This document shows, in pieces, positions 1-14,533 of a DNA stretch of 64,000 nt. Position 1 is the stretch's first letter. Each line of letters begins with the position of its first letter. Position numbers and translations under genes: made by a program. The DNA comes from Burkholderiaceae bacterium (GTDB taxonomy: Bacteria > Pseudomonadota > Gammaproteobacteria > Burkholderiales > Burkholderiaceae_C). Where the stretch lies: contig JACKLO010000016.1 of assembly GCA_024235915.1 (NCBI GenBank), forward strand, positions 62,001 through 126,000, in the 5' to 3' direction. The notes under the pieces were generated by a model. It did not search any database and was not told the DNA's origin. It saw only the letters and a list, made by a program, of their open reading frames with translations.

Positions 1-857
1 CGGCCAACGCGCTGGCCTCGGTGGCGCCGCTGGGCGCGGACTACGTGGAACGCTACAAGCGCTTCGTCGGCGGCGGCCGCATCGACGTCTACGAGAACGA
101 CGGCAAGCGCAGCGGCGCCTACAGCGCCAACGTCTACGGCGTCGGCCCCTACCTGCTGCTGAACTACAACGACACGCTCGATTCGATGTTCACCTTCGCC
201 CACGAGGCGGGGCACGCGATGCACAGCGTGCTGTCCAACGAACACCAGCCCTTCGTCACCAGCAGCTACACCATCTTTGTGGCCGAAGTGGCGTCGACGA
301 TGAACGAGCGGCTGCTGATGGAGCACCTGCTGAAGCAGACCACCGACCCCAAACAGCGCTTCCTGCTGCTGCAGCACGCGGTGGACCAGATCGTCGGCAC
401 CTTCTACACGCAGGTGATGTTCGCCGACTACGAACTGCAGGCGCATCAGCGCGTGGAGAAGGGCGAGCCGGTGACCACCGAGGTGCTCAACCAGATCTAC
501 GCCGGGCTGCTGAAGACCTATTACGGCGACGCCGTTGCGCCCGATGACTTCTACAAATGGACCTGGGCACGCATCCCGCACTTCTTCAACACGCCCTACT
601 ACGTCTACCAGTACGCCACCTGCTTCGCGTCGTCGGCCGAGCTCTACAAGCAGATGACCACCGGCGACGGCAAGGCGCGTGAAGCCGCCCGCCAGCGCTA
701 CCTGACGCTGCTGTCCTCCGGCGGCAACGACCACCCGATGACGCAGCTGAAGAAGGCCGGCGTGGACCTGACCCAGCGCGCCACCGTGCAGGCGGTGGTG
801 GACCAGCTTGACGAACTGGTCACGCGCATGGAGGTCGAGGCGGCGAAGATCCGGTGA
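1..857 (+). CDS. M3-family oligoendopeptidase, C-terminal part (5' end outside window)
   Basis: The reading frame is open from base 3, so the gene begins upstream of the window and only the last 284 residues are seen. The zinc-binding HExxH signature of gluzincins is present as FAHEAGHAMHS about 65 residues into the visible part. The downstream sequence matches the helical M3 fold, with conserved YVYQYATCFASSAELY near the end. The family (PepF / oligoendopeptidase F) is cytoplasmic and cleaves short peptides using a single zinc ion. The N-terminal two thirds are missing only because of the window edge; there is no sign of disruption. A hairpin terminator lies about 150 bases downstream. Confidence 0.9.
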   Translation, partial: ANALASVAPLGADYVERYKRFVGGGRIDVYENDGKRSGAYSANVYGVGPYLLLNYNDTLDSMFTFAHEAGHAMHSVLSNEHQPFVTSSYTIFVAEVASTMNERLLMEHLLKQTTDPKQRFLLLQHAVDQIVGTFYTQVMFADYELQAHQRVEKGEPVTTEVLNQIYAGLLKTYYGDAVAPDDFYKWTWARIPHFFNTPYYVYQYATCFASSAELYKQMTTGDGKAREAARQRYLTLLSSGGNDHPMTQLKKAGVDLTQRATVQAVVDQLDELVTRMEVEAAKIR

Positions 858-882
858 ACGTCGCAGCACCGCGTGGCTGACC

Positions 883-900
883 TTGCGCTATGCTGCGCAA
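883..900. other. perfect inverted repeat in the gap before argD
   Basis: TTGCGC-TATGCT-GCGCAA is a perfect 6-base inverted repeat around a 6-base centre. The centre, TATGCT, would also serve as a -10 hexamer. It lies 26 bases after the peptidase stop. It could be a short hairpin, a regulator site or a promoter for a short transcript ending at the terminator at 1005-1032. No function can be assigned from sequence alone. Confidence 0.35.
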
Positions 901-1004
901 CGTGAACGCCACCCGCGCCCTGCGACGACCCTCCCGACGACACCGTCGAGAGGTTTCGTAGCGCCCGGCCGGCTGCCGGATCCCCAGCAGCCGTTCACCC
1001 CCAG

Positions 1005-1034
1005 AAGGCCACGAGACGCTCCTCGTGGCCTTTT
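1005..1034 (+). terminator. Rho-independent terminator
   Basis: An 11-base perfect stem, AAGGCCACGAG (1005-1015) with CTCGTGGCCTT (1022-1032), encloses a 6-base loop and runs into a T stretch (TTTTGCGTTT). This is the clearest intrinsic terminator in the window. It ends either the peptidase transcript or a short independent RNA, and it insulates the argD-like gene that starts at 1121. Confidence 0.85.
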
Positions 1035-1120
1035 GCGTTTCTGCCGGCGTTCCGCCCGGCGTGGCCCTCGGCCCGTGGCGCCCTCATGGCCTTCGTGACC
1101 CACCCCACGAAGGAACCCTG

Positions 1121-2326
<1,206 letters not shown>

Positions 2327-2350
2327 ACTCGACGCGGCGGCCGGCGCCCC

Positions 2351-5399
<3,049 letters not shown>

Positions 5400-5413
<14 letters not shown>

Positions 5414-6245
5414 CGGGTGTACCGGGCGGCAGGTCCTCGCGGCCCAGCCCCACCGCCGCCAGGGCGGCGCGGTGTTCGGCACTGCCCAGGTGCGCAGCCA
5501 GTGCAGCGTCGACCGCGGCACGCAGGCGTTCGTCACCACGGCGCAACGCCAATCCCACCAACGAGACTTCGGCATCGGCAGGCACCGCTGGGCGGGCCAG
5601 CAGGGCGCCGTTCGATCGTGCCGCCATGGCAGACACCGAGGGCCACGACAACGCCAGCACGTCGGCCTGGCCATCGCTCACCGCGGCCATGGCGGTGGCG
5701 GCATCGGGCATGGGCAAGATGCGGTCGGCCGGCAGACCTGACGCCCGCAACCACTGTGCTTCCACCGCACCGTCGATCACCGTGACCCGGATGGCGGGCA
5801 TCGCGGCCAGCGCCGCCGCATCGGTGGGCAGTGCGGGGTCGGCGGCACGCTGCAGCCAGCCCGCCCGCACGCGCAGCGTCGGGCGGCTGAACGACACGCG
5901 CTGGGCACGTTCCGGCGTGATGAACAGGCCGGCCGCCACCATGTCGATGCGGCCGGATTCCAGCGCCGGGATCAGCGCCGCGAAGTCCATGAGCACGAAC
6001 ACCGGCGCCACGCCCAGCCGCGCCGCCACGGCCCGGGCGAGGGAAGGCGACTCACCATTGGCCTGCCCCGCGGCGCCGACATAGGCGTAGGGGGGTTCGA
6101 CGGCGTAGCCGACCCGCAACTGGCCGGCCGCCAGCACGCGACGCAGGGATCCGTCCCTGGGTGCCAGCCAGGCGAGCATGATCGCCAGCAACCCGACGGC
6201 GGCCGCCACGGCCACCGCCATTCCTACCGCACGGCGATTGGCCAC
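5400..6245 (-). CDS. family 3 periplasmic solute-binding-like sensor protein
   Basis: This 281-residue protein has an N-terminal membrane segment (about 8-28, no clear signal-peptidase site) followed by a Venus-flytrap fold of the amino-acid-binding type (SBP_bac_3): GQLRVGYAVEPPYAY, SGRIDMVAAGLFITPER, and GQADVLALSWPS. It starts with GTG 6245, four bases after a near-consensus AAAGGAGG. Its last 14 bases overlap the start of the hybrid kinase, so the two products are probably made in concert. In BvgS and EvgS such binding domains form the periplasmic part of the kinase itself; here the domain is a separate polypeptide with its own anchor. No ABC permease or ATPase is adjacent, which favours a sensory over a transport role. 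Confidence 0.8.
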
Positions 6246-6335
6246 GCGACCTCCTTTACGGCGCTGCTTTGGCGCCGCTTGTCGCCGATGTTATGTCTTC
6301 ACCGGCCTTCGGTGCACATGATGAGGCCCACAACG

Positions 6336-6361
6336 ACAAGAGGCGCCGCAGCGCCTCTTGT
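6336..6361 (-). terminator. hairpin terminator after ftsZ
   Basis: An 11-base perfect stem (ACAAGAGGCGC with GCGCCTCTTGT, 4-base loop) lies 22 bases past the ftsZ stop. The following bases are only moderately T-rich, so termination may be partial. It marks the end of the division/cell-wall operon and separates it from the sensor pair. Confidence 0.7.
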
Positions 6362-6382
6362 TGGATGGTCGGCGGTTGTCGC

Positions 6383-7633
6383 TCAGTCGGCCTGCTTGCG
6401 CAGGAAGGCCGGGATCTCGATCTCGTCCATGCCGTGGTTGGCCAGTGCGTCCACCTTCGCGGTGGCGGCGGTGCGGCCGCTGCGCCAGACGCTGGGCACC
6501 TGCAGCGGGTCGTGCACCGGGTTGGCCGTCATCGTGGGCAGGCCGGACGGGGCGCCGGGGCTTCCGGCCTGCATCACCGGCGCGCTGGCCACCGGCGTGT
6601 TGAGCACCGGCAGGTTGTCGGTGCCGGTGCGCAGCACCGGGGTCTGCACCACGCTCAGCGGCGCGGTCTGGCGCTTGCCCTGGGCCGACAGGCCGGTGGC
6701 GATGACGGTCACGCGCAGCTGGTCGCCCAGGCCCTCGTCCATGGCCGCGCCGTAGATGATGTGCGCATCATCGCTGGCGTAGCGGCGGATGCAGTTCATC
6801 GCCGCCTGGCTTTCCTTCAGCTTGAAGGTGCTCTTGCTGGCCGCGATGAGCACCAGCACGCCGCGCGCGCCGCTGAGGTCGATGCCTTCCAGCAGCGGGC
6901 AGGCCACGGCGGCCTCGGCGGCCTTGGTGGCGCGGTCCGGCCCGGTGGCGGTGGCGGTGCCCATCATGGCCTTGCCGGGCTCGGACATCACGGTCTTCAC
7001 GTCCTCGAAGTCGACGTTGACCAGCGCGTCCATGTGGATGATGTCGCTGATGCCACCGACGGCGTTCTTCAGCACGTCATTGGCGTGCGCGAAGGCCTGC
7101 TCCTGGGTGACGTCGTCGCCCAGCACCTCCAGCAGCTTCTCGTTGAGCACGACGATCAGGCTGTCGACATTGGCCTCCAGCTCGCTGGCGCCGGCGTCGG
7201 CCTGCTTCATGCGGCGGTTGCCCTCGAACTCGAAGGGCTTGGTGACCACGCCCACGGTGAGGATGCCCATCTCCTTGGCCACACGCGCCACGATGGGCGC
7301 CGCGCCGGTGCCGGTACCGCCGCCCATGCCGGCGGTGATGAAGACCATGTGCGCGCCGTCCAGCGCCTCGCGGATCTGCGCCTCGGCTTCCTGCGCCGCG
7401 GCCTTGCCCTTGTCGGGCTTGCCGCCGGCGCCCAGGCCGTTGGCCCCCAACTGCACCAGCAGGCTGGCGCGGCTGCGGTTGAGCGCCTGCGCGTCGGTGT
7501 TCGCACAGACGAACTCCACGCCCTGCACCCCTTGCGAGATCATGTGTTCGACGGCGTTGCCGCCGCCGCCGCCGACGCCGATCACCTTGATCTTGGTGCC
7601 TTCGTCGAATGCTTCGATCATTTCGATGGCCAT
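6383..7633 (-). CDS. ftsZ: cell division protein FtsZ
   Basis: This tubulin-like GTPase polymerises into the Z ring at midcell and recruits the divisome. The 416-residue protein starts IKVIGVGGGGGNAVEHM and carries the tubulin signature GMGGGTGTGAAP, the NVDFEDVKTVM region and the T7-loop area. A variable Ala/Pro/Val-rich linker ends in the conserved C-terminal peptide EIEIPAFLRKQAD that binds FtsA and ZipA. ATG 7633 has a consensus AAGGAGGT seven bases upstream. It is the last gene of the dcw cluster, 104 bases after ftsA, followed by a hairpin. lpxC, which often follows ftsZ in proteobacteria, is absent here. Confidence 0.98.
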   Translation of the reverse strand: MAIEMIEAFDEGTKIKVIGVGGGGGNAVEHMISQGVQGVEFVCANTDAQALNRSRASLLVQLGANGLGAGGKPDKGKAAAQEAEAQIREALDGAHMVFITAGMGGGTGTGAAPIVARVAKEMGILTVGVVTKPFEFEGNRRMKQADAGASELEANVDSLIVVLNEKLLEVLGDDVTQEQAFAHANDVLKNAVGGISDIIHMDALVNVDFEDVKTVMSEPGKAMMGTATATGPDRATKAAEAAVACPLLEGIDLSGARGVLVLIAASKSTFKLKESQAAMNCIRRYASDDAHIIYGAAMDEGLGDQLRVTVIATGLSAQGKRQTAPLSVVQTPVLRTGTDNLPVLNTPVASAPVMQAGSPGAPSGLPTMTANPVHDPLQVPSVWRSGRTAATAKVDALANHGMDEIEIPAFLRKQAD

Positions 7634-7737
7634 GTTGGACCTCCTTGCCTTCAGTGCAGTTGCTGCAGTTGCCCGTTGAATGAATGACCGCGATCGCGGC
7701 CGTATGCGGGGGTCTTGTGGTTCATGCGCTCGACCCC

Positions 7738-8976
7738 TTAAAAGTTCCCCAGAAACCAGTCCTTGGCGCGGCCGACCAGGGTCTTCACCGACCCCGCCTG
7801 CGCCGCCGCCTTGTGCCCGCGCGTGCGCGCCAGGCGCGCTTCTTCCAGCAGCCCCATCACGGTGGCCGCGCGCGGGCTGGCCACCATGTCGAACAGCGGC
7901 CCGCTGTAGGTGGGCACGCCCTTGCGCACGGGCTTGAGGAAGATGTCCTCGCCCAGTTCCACCATGCCCGGCATCACGGCCGAGCCGCCGGTGAGCACGA
8001 TGCCGCTGGACAGCAGTTCCTCGTAGCCGCTGTCGCGGATGACCTGGTGCACCAGCGAGAAGATCTCCTCCACGCGCGGCTCGATCACGCCGGCCAGGGC
8101 CTGGCGCGACAGGAAGCGCGGCGCGCGGTCGCCCAGGCCGGGCACTTCGAGCTGCTCGCCAGGGTCGGCCAGCATCTGCTTGGCCACACCGTGCTCGACC
8201 TTGATCTCCTCGGCGTCCTTCGTGGGCGTGCGCAGCGCCATCGCGATGTCGCTGGTGATCAGGTCGCCGGCGATCGGAATCACCGCCGTGTGGCGCACGC
8301 TGCCGTCGGTATAGATCTGCACGTCGGTGGTGCCGGCGCCGACGTCGACCACGGCCACGCCAAGGTCCTTCTCGTCGTCGGTCAGCGTGGCCGCGGCGCT
8401 GGCGCTGGGGTTGAGCACCAGGCCCTGCACCTCCAGGCCGCAGCGGCGCACACACTTGAGGATGTTCTCCGCCGCGCTCATGGCCCCGGTGACGATGTGC
8501 ACCTTCACCTCGAGCCGGCTGCCGCTCATGCCGATCGGCTCCTTGACCTCGTGGCCGTCGATCACGAACTCCTGCGGCTCCACCAGCAGCACGCGCTGGT
8601 CGTTGGGGATGTTGATGGCCTTGGCGGTCTCGACCACGCGGCTCACGTCCACCGGCGTGACCTCACGGTTGTCGCGCACGATGACCATGCCGGTGCTGTT
8701 CTGGCCGCGGATGTGACTGCCGGTGATGCCCGTCCAGACGCTGCCGATCTTGCAGGCGGCCATCATCTCGGCCTCCTTCAGCGCCTGCTGGATGCTCTGC
8801 ACCGTGGCGTCGATGTTGACCACCACGCCGCGCTTGAGCCCGTGCGTGGGCGCCACGCCCAGGCCGGCCACGCGCAGGTCGCCGCCGGGCAGCACCTCGG
8901 CCACCACCACCATCACCTTGGCGGTGCCGATGTCGAGGCCGACGATCAGATCCTTGTATTCCTTCGCCATCTTCAT
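7738..8976 (-). CDS. ftsA: cell division protein FtsA
   Basis: This actin-like ATPase tethers FtsZ filaments to the membrane and signals to the late divisome. The protein has 412 residues: phosphate-1 motif LIVGLDIGTAKVMVVV near the N-terminus, VVDVGAGTTDVQIY (phosphate 2), VLTGGSAVMPGM (adenosine motif), and a C-terminal amphipathic tail ending KDWFLGNF, the expected membrane-targeting helix. ATG 8976 overlaps the ftsQ stop as ATGA. The next ATG, two codons in, is an alternative start. Confidence 0.97.
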   Translation of the reverse strand: MKMAKEYKDLIVGLDIGTAKVMVVVAEVLPGGDLRVAGLGVAPTHGLKRGVVVNIDATVQSIQQALKEAEMMAACKIGSVWTGITGSHIRGQNSTGMVIVRDNREVTPVDVSRVVETAKAINIPNDQRVLLVEPQEFVIDGHEVKEPIGMSGSRLEVKVHIVTGAMSAAENILKCVRRCGLEVQGLVLNPSASAAATLTDDEKDLGVAVVDVGAGTTDVQIYTDGSVRHTAVIPIAGDLITSDIAMALRTPTKDAEEIKVEHGVAKQMLADPGEQLEVPGLGDRAPRFLSRQALAGVIEPRVEEIFSLVHQVIRDSGYEELLSSGIVLTGGSAVMPGMVELGEDIFLKPVRKGVPTYSGPLFDMVASPRAATVMGLLEEARLARTRGHKAAAQAGSVKTLVGRAKDWFLGNF

Positions 8977-9794
8977 CGGGCCTCTGTGGTGGCTGGCGCC
9001 ACGGTCGCCACGCCGTCCAGGCGCAGCGCATATCCATCGGTGTGCCGCAGGTCGGCGCTCAGCAGCGGCCGGCGGTAGCGGCCCGTGACCTGGCTGAGCG
9101 TGCGCACGAACTGTTCGCTGCGGGCCATCAGTTCGTCCTCGCTGCCGCGGCCGAATTCGATGACCTGGCCTTCCTCGGTCTCGCCGCGCCAGGAGCCGCG
9201 GGCGCTGAGCGACAGGCGCCGCAGCTGCAGGTCCTGCGCGGCCAGCAGCGGCTGCAGGCGCCGCAGCAGCGACCACATCGCGGCGGCGTGATCGCGGGCC
9301 TGGTCGGACGGGCCGGCCAGCACCGGCAGCTGGTCGTCCTCGACGTCGCCGACGTTGGCCTCGAAGATCTCGCCGAAGCTGTTGACCAGCAGCGGGTTGC
9401 GTTCATCCTCGGGCTGCCACAGCGCCACCGGTCGGTGCTCCTCCAGCTGCACGGCCAGGCGGTCCGGCCAGACACGGCGCACCACCGCCTGCCGCACCCA
9501 GGGCACGCTCTCGAAGGCGGCGCGGGTGCGGGCCAGGTCCAGGCTGAAGAACTGGCCGCGCAGCTTGGGCATGGCGTTGGCGCGGATCGTGGGCACGCTG
9601 TTGCGTGCCAGCTCGCCGTCGATCTGCACGGCACGGATGGCGAAGAACGGCGCCCGCGTCAGCCACAGCACGCCCGCGGCCAGCAGCGTCAGTGCCGCGA
9701 GCACGAACACACCGCTGGCCACGCCGTTCATCAGGCGCACGTCCAGCGGCAGCGGCAGAGCCGCGACAGGCGTGGGGCGGCGGGTCACCCTCAT
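8973..9794 (-). CDS. ftsQ: cell division protein FtsQ
   Basis: A bitopic inner-membrane divisome protein of 273 residues that links FtsA/FtsK with FtsL, FtsB, FtsW and FtsI. It has a short cytoplasmic N-terminus, one membrane segment (about 28-47), and a POTRA domain beginning [18 protein letters not shown]. The beta domain follows, with [20 protein letters not shown] typical of the family. ATG 9794 overlaps the ddl stop as ATGA, and the C-terminus overlaps ftsA the same way, so translation is coupled on both sides. Confidence 0.95.
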   Translation of the reverse strand: MRVTRRPTPVAALPLPLDVRLMNGVASGVFVLAALTLLAAGVLWLTRAPFFAIRAVQIDGELARNSVPTIRANAMPKLRGQFFSLDLARTRAAFESVPWVRQAVVRRVWPDRLAVQLEEHRPVALWQPEDERNPLLVNSFGEIFEANVGDVEDDQLPVLAGPSDQARDHAAAMWSLLRRLQPLLAAQDLQLRRLSLSARGSWRGETEEGQVIEFGRGSEDELMARSEQFVRTLSQVTGRYRRPLLSADLRHTDGYALRLDGVATVAPATTEAR

Positions 9795-10741
9795 GTGGCG
9801 TCCCGGTCCAGCGTCGCGGCCTGCAACAGCTGCAGGCACAGCTGCGGGTAGTCGATGCCCGAGGCCTTGGCCGACATCGGCACCAACGAATGCCCGGTCA
9901 TGCCGGGGCTGGTGTTCATCTCCAGCAGGAAGGGCTTGCGGTCCGACGCCCGCAGCATCAGGTCGGCACGGCCCCAGCCGCGGCAGCCCAGGACCCGGTA
10001 GGCCTCCAGCGTGAGCCGCTGCACCTCGGCCTCCTCCTCGGGCGCCAGGCCGCAGGGGATGTGGTAGCCGGTGTCGTCGCTGAAGTACTTGTGTTCGTAG
10101 TCGTAGTTGCCGTCGGGCGCAGCGATGCGGATCACCGGCAGCGCGCGCGCGGTGGCGCCGCTGCCCAGCACCGGGCAGGTGATCTCGATGCCGTCGATGA
10201 ACTCCTCGCACAGCACGTCGTGGTCGTAGCGCGCGGCCAACTGCACGGCGTCCTGCATCTCGGAGTAGCCCTGAACCTTGCTGATGCCGATGGATGAACC
10301 CTCGCGCGGCGGCTTCACGATCAGCGGCAGGCCGAGGTCGTCGGGCACGGCGATGATGCGTTCGCGCTGCAGCTGGTCGGCACCCAGGCGCACCCAGCGC
10401 GGCGTGGGCAAGCCTTCGGCCAGCCACACGCGCTTGGTCATCACCTTGTCCATGCAGATGGCGCTGGCCATCACGCCGGAGCCGGTGTACGGGATGCCCA
10501 GCAGTTCCAGCGCCCCCTGCACCGTGCCGTCCTCGCCATGGCGGCCGTGCAGTGCGATGAAGGCGCGGGCATAGCCGTCGGTCCTCAGGTCCTGCAGGCT
10601 GCGCTCGGCGGGGTCAAAGGCATGCGCGTCGACGCCCAGCGACTGCAGCGCCTGCAGCACGCCGGTGCCCGACATCAGCGACACCTCGCGCTCGGCGCTG
10701 CTGCCTCCCAGCAGGACCGCGACCTTGCCCAGATCGGTCAT
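9791..10741 (-). CDS. ddlB: D-alanine--D-alanine ligase
   Basis: An ATP-grasp enzyme of 316 residues that joins two D-alanines for the murein pentapeptide in the cytoplasm. Visible motifs: [16 protein letters not shown] at the N-terminus, [14 protein letters not shown], the glycine-rich loop [14 protein letters not shown], and the C-terminal [15 protein letters not shown] with metal ligands. It sits between murC and ftsQ with ATGA overlaps at both ends, the usual Ddl-B position in proteobacterial dcw clusters. Confidence 0.97.
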   Translation of the reverse strand: MTDLGKVAVLLGGSSAEREVSLMSGTGVLQALQSLGVDAHAFDPAERSLQDLRTDGYARAFIALHGRHGEDGTVQGALELLGIPYTGSGVMASAICMDKVMTKRVWLAEGLPTPRWVRLGADQLQRERIIAVPDDLGLPLIVKPPREGSSIGISKVQGYSEMQDAVQLAARYDHDVLCEEFIDGIEITCPVLGSGATARALPVIRIAAPDGNYDYEHKYFSDDTGYHIPCGLAPEEEAEVQRLTLEAYRVLGCRGWGRADLMLRASDRKPFLLEMNTSPGMTGHSLVPMSAKASGIDYPQLCLQLLQAATLDRDAT

Positions 10742-12150
10742 GCGTCGGCCTCCTTCAACCGATCCACCACCTGCTGCGGCACGGCGCCGATGGTGCCCGC
10801 ACCCATGACGATGACGACGTCGCCGTCGCGTGCGAAGCCGGTGATGGCGTCCGGCAGCGCCTTCACGTCGTCCACGAACACCGGCTCGGTGTGGCCGGCC
10901 ACGCGCATCGCACGCGCCAGCGCACGGCCGTCGGCGGCCACGATGGGTGGCTCGCCGGCGGCGTAGACCTCGGTCAGCAGCAAGGCATCGGCCGCGCCCA
11001 TGACCTTGACGAAATCCTCGAAGCAGTCCCGCGTGCGGGTGTAGCGGTGCGGCTGGAAGGCCAGCACCAGACGCCGGCCCGGGAAGGCGCCGCGTGCAGC
11101 GGCGATCACGGCCGCCATCTCCACCGGGTGGTGGCCGTAGTCGTCCACCAGCGTGAAGCGGCCGCCGTCGCTGCTGGGCAGCTCGCCATGGCGCTGGAAG
11201 CGGCGGCCGACGCCGGCGAAGCCGCGCAGTGCGTCGACGATGGGCGCATCGGGCAGCTCCAGCTCGGTGGCCACCGCGATCGCCGCCAGGGCGTTGCGCA
11301 CGTTGTGTTCGCCCGGCAGGTTCAGCGTGATCGCCAAATCAGGCATGGCCACGCCGTTGCGCCGCTGGCAGGTGAAGCGCATCTGGCCGCCAGGCAAGGC
11401 CTGCACGTCCACGGCCCGCACCTGCACGTCCGGCCCCAGGCCGTAGCTGACCACCGGGCGCGACACCATCGGCAGGATGGCGCGCACGCCGGGGTCGTCA
11501 CCGCAGAGGATGGCCGCGCCGTAGAAGGGCATGCGGTGCAGGAAGTCGACGAAGGCGCTGCGCAGCTTCGTCAGGTCGTGCCCGTAGGTGTCCATGTGGT
11601 CGGCGTCGATGTTGGTGATCACCGACAGGACCGGGGTCAGGTTCAGGAAGGAGGCATCGCTCTCGTCGGCCTCCACCACGATGTAGTCGCCGGCACCGAG
11701 GCGGCTGTTGGCCCCAGCGCTCTCCAGCTTGCCGCCGATGACGAAGGTGGGGTCCAGCCCCGCGTCGGCCAGCACGCTGGTGACCAGGGATGTGGTCGTG
11801 GTCTTGCCATGCGTGCCCGCGATGGCGATGCCCTGCTTCAGGCGCATCAGCTCGGCCAGCATCACGGCGCGCGGCACGACGGGCACGCGTCGTGCGCGAG
11901 CGGCGATGACCTCGGGGTTGTCGCCTTTCACCGCCGTGGACGTCACGACGGCCTCGGCGCCGCCGATGTGCGCCGCGTCGTGGCCCAGGGCGACGCGGAT
12001 GCCCAGCGACGCCAGCCGCCGCGTGACGGCGCTGTCGCCCTGGTCGCTACCGGAGACGGTGTAGCCCAGGTTGTGCAGGATCTCGGCGATGCCGCTCATG
12101 CCGGCACCGCCGATGCCCACGAAGTGGATGTGCTTGACGGCGTGTTTCAT
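10738..12150 (-). CDS. murC: UDP-N-acetylmuramate--L-alanine ligase
   Basis: The first amino-acid-adding Mur ligase, 470 residues, adds L-Ala to UDP-MurNAc. The N-terminal Rossmann domain begins [19 protein letters not shown], the P-loop is [14 protein letters not shown], and the ENxxxDHxD-type region is seen as [16 protein letters not shown]-terminal ligase domain contains [14 protein letters not shown]. The start overlaps the murG stop (ATGA) and the end overlaps ddl. Confidence 0.97.
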   Translation of the reverse strand: MKHAVKHIHFVGIGGAGMSGIAEILHNLGYTVSGSDQGDSAVTRRLASLGIRVALGHDAAHIGGAEAVVTSTAVKGDNPEVIAARARRVPVVPRAVMLAELMRLKQGIAIAGTHGKTTTTSLVTSVLADAGLDPTFVIGGKLESAGANSRLGAGDYIVVEADESDASFLNLTPVLSVITNIDADHMDTYGHDLTKLRSAFVDFLHRMPFYGAAILCGDDPGVRAILPMVSRPVVSYGLGPDVQVRAVDVQALPGGQMRFTCQRRNGVAMPDLAITLNLPGEHNVRNALAAIAVATELELPDAPIVDALRGFAGVGRRFQRHGELPSSDGGRFTLVDDYGHHPVEMAAVIAAARGAFPGRRLVLAFQPHRYTRTRDCFEDFVKVMGAADALLLTEVYAAGEPPIVAADGRALARAMRVAGHTEPVFVDDVKALPDAITGFARDGDVVIVMGAGTIGAVPQQVVDRLKEADA

Positions 12151-13220
12151 CGCTGCACCTCGGACTCGATGAGGTCGGCCACCCGGGCTGCCGCCTGGGG
12201 GCGGGCCATCGCCCGCGCCTTCCCGGCCATCGCCTGCAGCGCGCTGCGGTCCAGGCCCTGCAGCTGCTCGGCCAGCCGCTGCGGCGTCAGATCGGCCTGC
12301 GGCAGGTGGAGGGCCGCGCCCGCCTCGGCCATGTGCTGCGCGTTGTCACGCTGGTGCGCCGTGGTGCTGACGATCAGCGGTACCAGGATCGCCGGCACGC
12401 CCGCCGCGCAGAGCTCGCTGACGGTGCCGGCACCGGCGCGGCAGATCATCAGGTCGCAGCTGGCCAGCGCAGCGGCCATGTCGTCGATGAAGGGCACGAC
12501 CGTGGCCTTCACGCCGGCCGCGTCATACGCGGCGGCCACCGTGGCGTGGTGCGCATTGCCCGTCTGGTGCGTCACCTGCGGGCGCTGCGCCGGGTCGATC
12601 AGCGCCAGCGCCGCGGGCACGGTCTGGTTCAGCACCTGGGCGCCCAGGCTGCCGCCGACAACCAGCACCCGCAGCGGGCCGCTGCGTTCTGCGAAGCGGG
12701 TGTCCGGTGCCGGCAGCGTCTCGATCTCGGCGCGCACCGGGTTGCCCGTCACCACGGCCTGCTTCGCCTTGCGCGCATCGGCACCATCGAAGCCAAAGGC
12801 CACGCGGTCGGCCACCGGCAGCAGGGCGCGGTTGCTCATCAGCAGTGCGGCATCCGCATTCACCAGCACCAGCGGCCGCCCCAGCAGCGCGGCCATCATG
12901 CCGCCGGGGAAGCACACGTAGCCGCCCATGCCGAGCACGGCGCTGGCGCCGCGGCGGCGCAGGATCTGCAGGCAGTCCCAGAAGGCCTTGAGCAGGCGCA
13001 GGCCGCCCGTGAGCGTGTGCAACAGGCCCTTGCCCCGCAGGCCGTTGAAGCCGATGCGGTCCAGGGCGATGCCGGTGGGCGGCACCAGCGCGTTTTCCAT
13101 GCCGCTGGTCGTGCCCAGCCAGCTGACCGTCCAGCCACGCCGCTGCATCTCGCGGGCGACGGCCAGACCGGGGATCACGTGTCCGCCGGTGCCGGCGGCC
13201 ATGACGACGAGGTGGCTCAT
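12147..13220 (-). CDS. murG: UDP-GlcNAc:lipid I GlcNAc transferase
   Basis: This GT-B glycosyltransferase converts lipid I to lipid II on the cytoplasmic face of the inner membrane. The 357-residue protein starts at ATG 13220, giving the family N-terminus [19 protein letters not shown]. Further motifs are [26 protein letters not shown], and [19 protein letters not shown] in the donor-binding lobe. It is joined to ftsW by an ATGA overlap. Confidence 0.97.
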   Translation of the reverse strand: MSHLVVMAAGTGGHVIPGLAVAREMQRRGWTVSWLGTTSGMENALVPPTGIALDRIGFNGLRGKGLLHTLTGGLRLLKAFWDCLQILRRRGASAVLGMGGYVCFPGGMMAALLGRPLVLVNADAALLMSNRALLPVADRVAFGFDGADARKAKQAVVTGNPVRAEIETLPAPDTRFAERSGPLRVLVVGGSLGAQVLNQTVPAALALIDPAQRPQVTHQTGNAHHATVAAAYDAAGVKATVVPFIDDMAAALASCDLMICRAGAGTVSELCAAGVPAILVPLIVSTTAHQRDNAQHMAEAGAALHLPQADLTPQRLAEQLQGLDRSALQAMAGKARAMARPQAAARVADLIESEVQR

Positions 13221-14533
13221 GCGCGACCTCCGCGCATGAGCGCACGGTTCTCCATGTCCACCCGCACCACCAGCGCCACCGCCACCAGGTTCATCAGCAG
13301 CGCCGAACCGCCGAAGCTCACCAGCGGCAGCGTCAGCCCCTTGGTGGGCAGCACGCCCAGGTTGACGCCCATGTTGATGAAGGCCTGGCCGCCGAACCAG
13401 ATGCCGATGCCCTGCACCATCAACCCGGCGAAGACCCGGTCCAACGCGATGGACTGGCGGCCGATGAGGAAGATGCGCCGCGTCAGCCAGAAGAAGACGC
13501 CGATGACGGCGAGCACGCCCACGAGGCCCAGTTCCTCGCCGATGACGGCGAGCAGGAAGTCGGTGTGGGCTTCCGGCAGGTAGTGCAGCTTCTCGACGCT
13601 GGCGCCCAGCCCCTGGCCGAACCACTCACCGCGGCCGAAGGCGATGAGCGAATGCGTGAGCTGGTAGGCCTTGCCCTGCGCGTACTGGGGGTCCCAGGGG
13701 TCCAGGTAGGCGAAGATGCGCTCGCGGCGCAGGTCGTCGAAGGCGATGATGGTGGCGAAGGTGGCCACAATCACGGCCGCGATCAGCACCGCCATGCGCG
13801 CGTTCACGCCGCCGAGGAAAAGGATGCCCATCGCGATGGTGGCGATGACGATGAAGGCACCCATGTCGGGCTGGCGCAGCAGCAGCGCGCCGGTGAAGGC
13901 CACGGCCACGGCCATCGGCCAGACGGCGCGGAAAAAATTCTCCCGCGTGTCCATGCGCCGCACCATGTAGTTGGCCGCGTACAGGGCGATGGCCAGCTTG
14001 GCCAGTTCCGAAGGCTGGAAGTTCATGAAGCCCAGCGGGATCCAGCGGCGCGAGAAGTTGACGACCTTGCCCACGAAGGGCAGCAGCACCACCACCAGCA
14101 GCACCAGTGCCAGCACGAAGACCAGCGGCGCATGCTTCTCCCAGAAGGCGATGGGCACCTGCACGGCGGCCAGGGCCACCACCAGGCCGATGGCCATGGC
14201 CATGGCATGGCGCACGGCGAAGTGCGTGGGCGCATAGGCGGCGAACTTGCGGCTGTCGGGCAACGCGATGGACGCCGAATAGACCATCACCACGCTGAAG
14301 GCCAGCAGGGCCAGCACCACCACCACCAGCGTGCGGTCAAAGGCCTGGAGCGAAGGCGTGGCGGTGGCGCGCAGGCCGTCGCGCACCGGCAGGCGCGCCG
14401 AATCGCGGGCCGAGGCTGCCGCCTCGCGGCGCGCTGCCCAGGCCCCCCGCCAGCCGTCCAGCCAGCCCTGCAGGCGTTGCGCCAGCGGCGGGCGCAGCGC
14501 GGTCGCGTTGGATGCGGGGTTGCGGCGCGCCAT
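13217..14533 (-). CDS. ftsW: SEDS peptidoglycan glycosyltransferase FtsW
   Basis: A polytopic SEDS-family protein, 438 residues, that polymerises lipid II at the septum together with FtsI. About ten membrane segments follow a long hydrophilic N-terminus of roughly 75 residues rich in Arg and Ala, longer than in E. coli. Conserved SEDS stretches include [34 protein letters not shown] and [22 protein letters not shown] 14533 shares one base with the murD stop (TGATG). Confidence 0.95.
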   Translation of the reverse strand: MARRNPASNATALRPPLAQRLQGWLDGWRGAWAARREAAASARDSARLPVRDGLRATATPSLQAFDRTLVVVVLALLAFSVVMVYSASIALPDSRKFAAYAPTHFAVRHAMAMAIGLVVALAAVQVPIAFWEKHAPLVFVLALVLLVVVLLPFVGKVVNFSRRWIPLGFMNFQPSELAKLAIALYAANYMVRRMDTRENFFRAVWPMAVAVAFTGALLLRQPDMGAFIVIATIAMGILFLGGVNARMAVLIAAVIVATFATIIAFDDLRRERIFAYLDPWDPQYAQGKAYQLTHSLIAFGRGEWFGQGLGASVEKLHYLPEAHTDFLLAVIGEELGLVGVLAVIGVFFWLTRRIFLIGRQSIALDRVFAGLMVQGIGIWFGGQAFINMGVNLGVLPTKGLTLPLVSFGGSALLMNLVAVALVVRVDMENRALMRGGRA

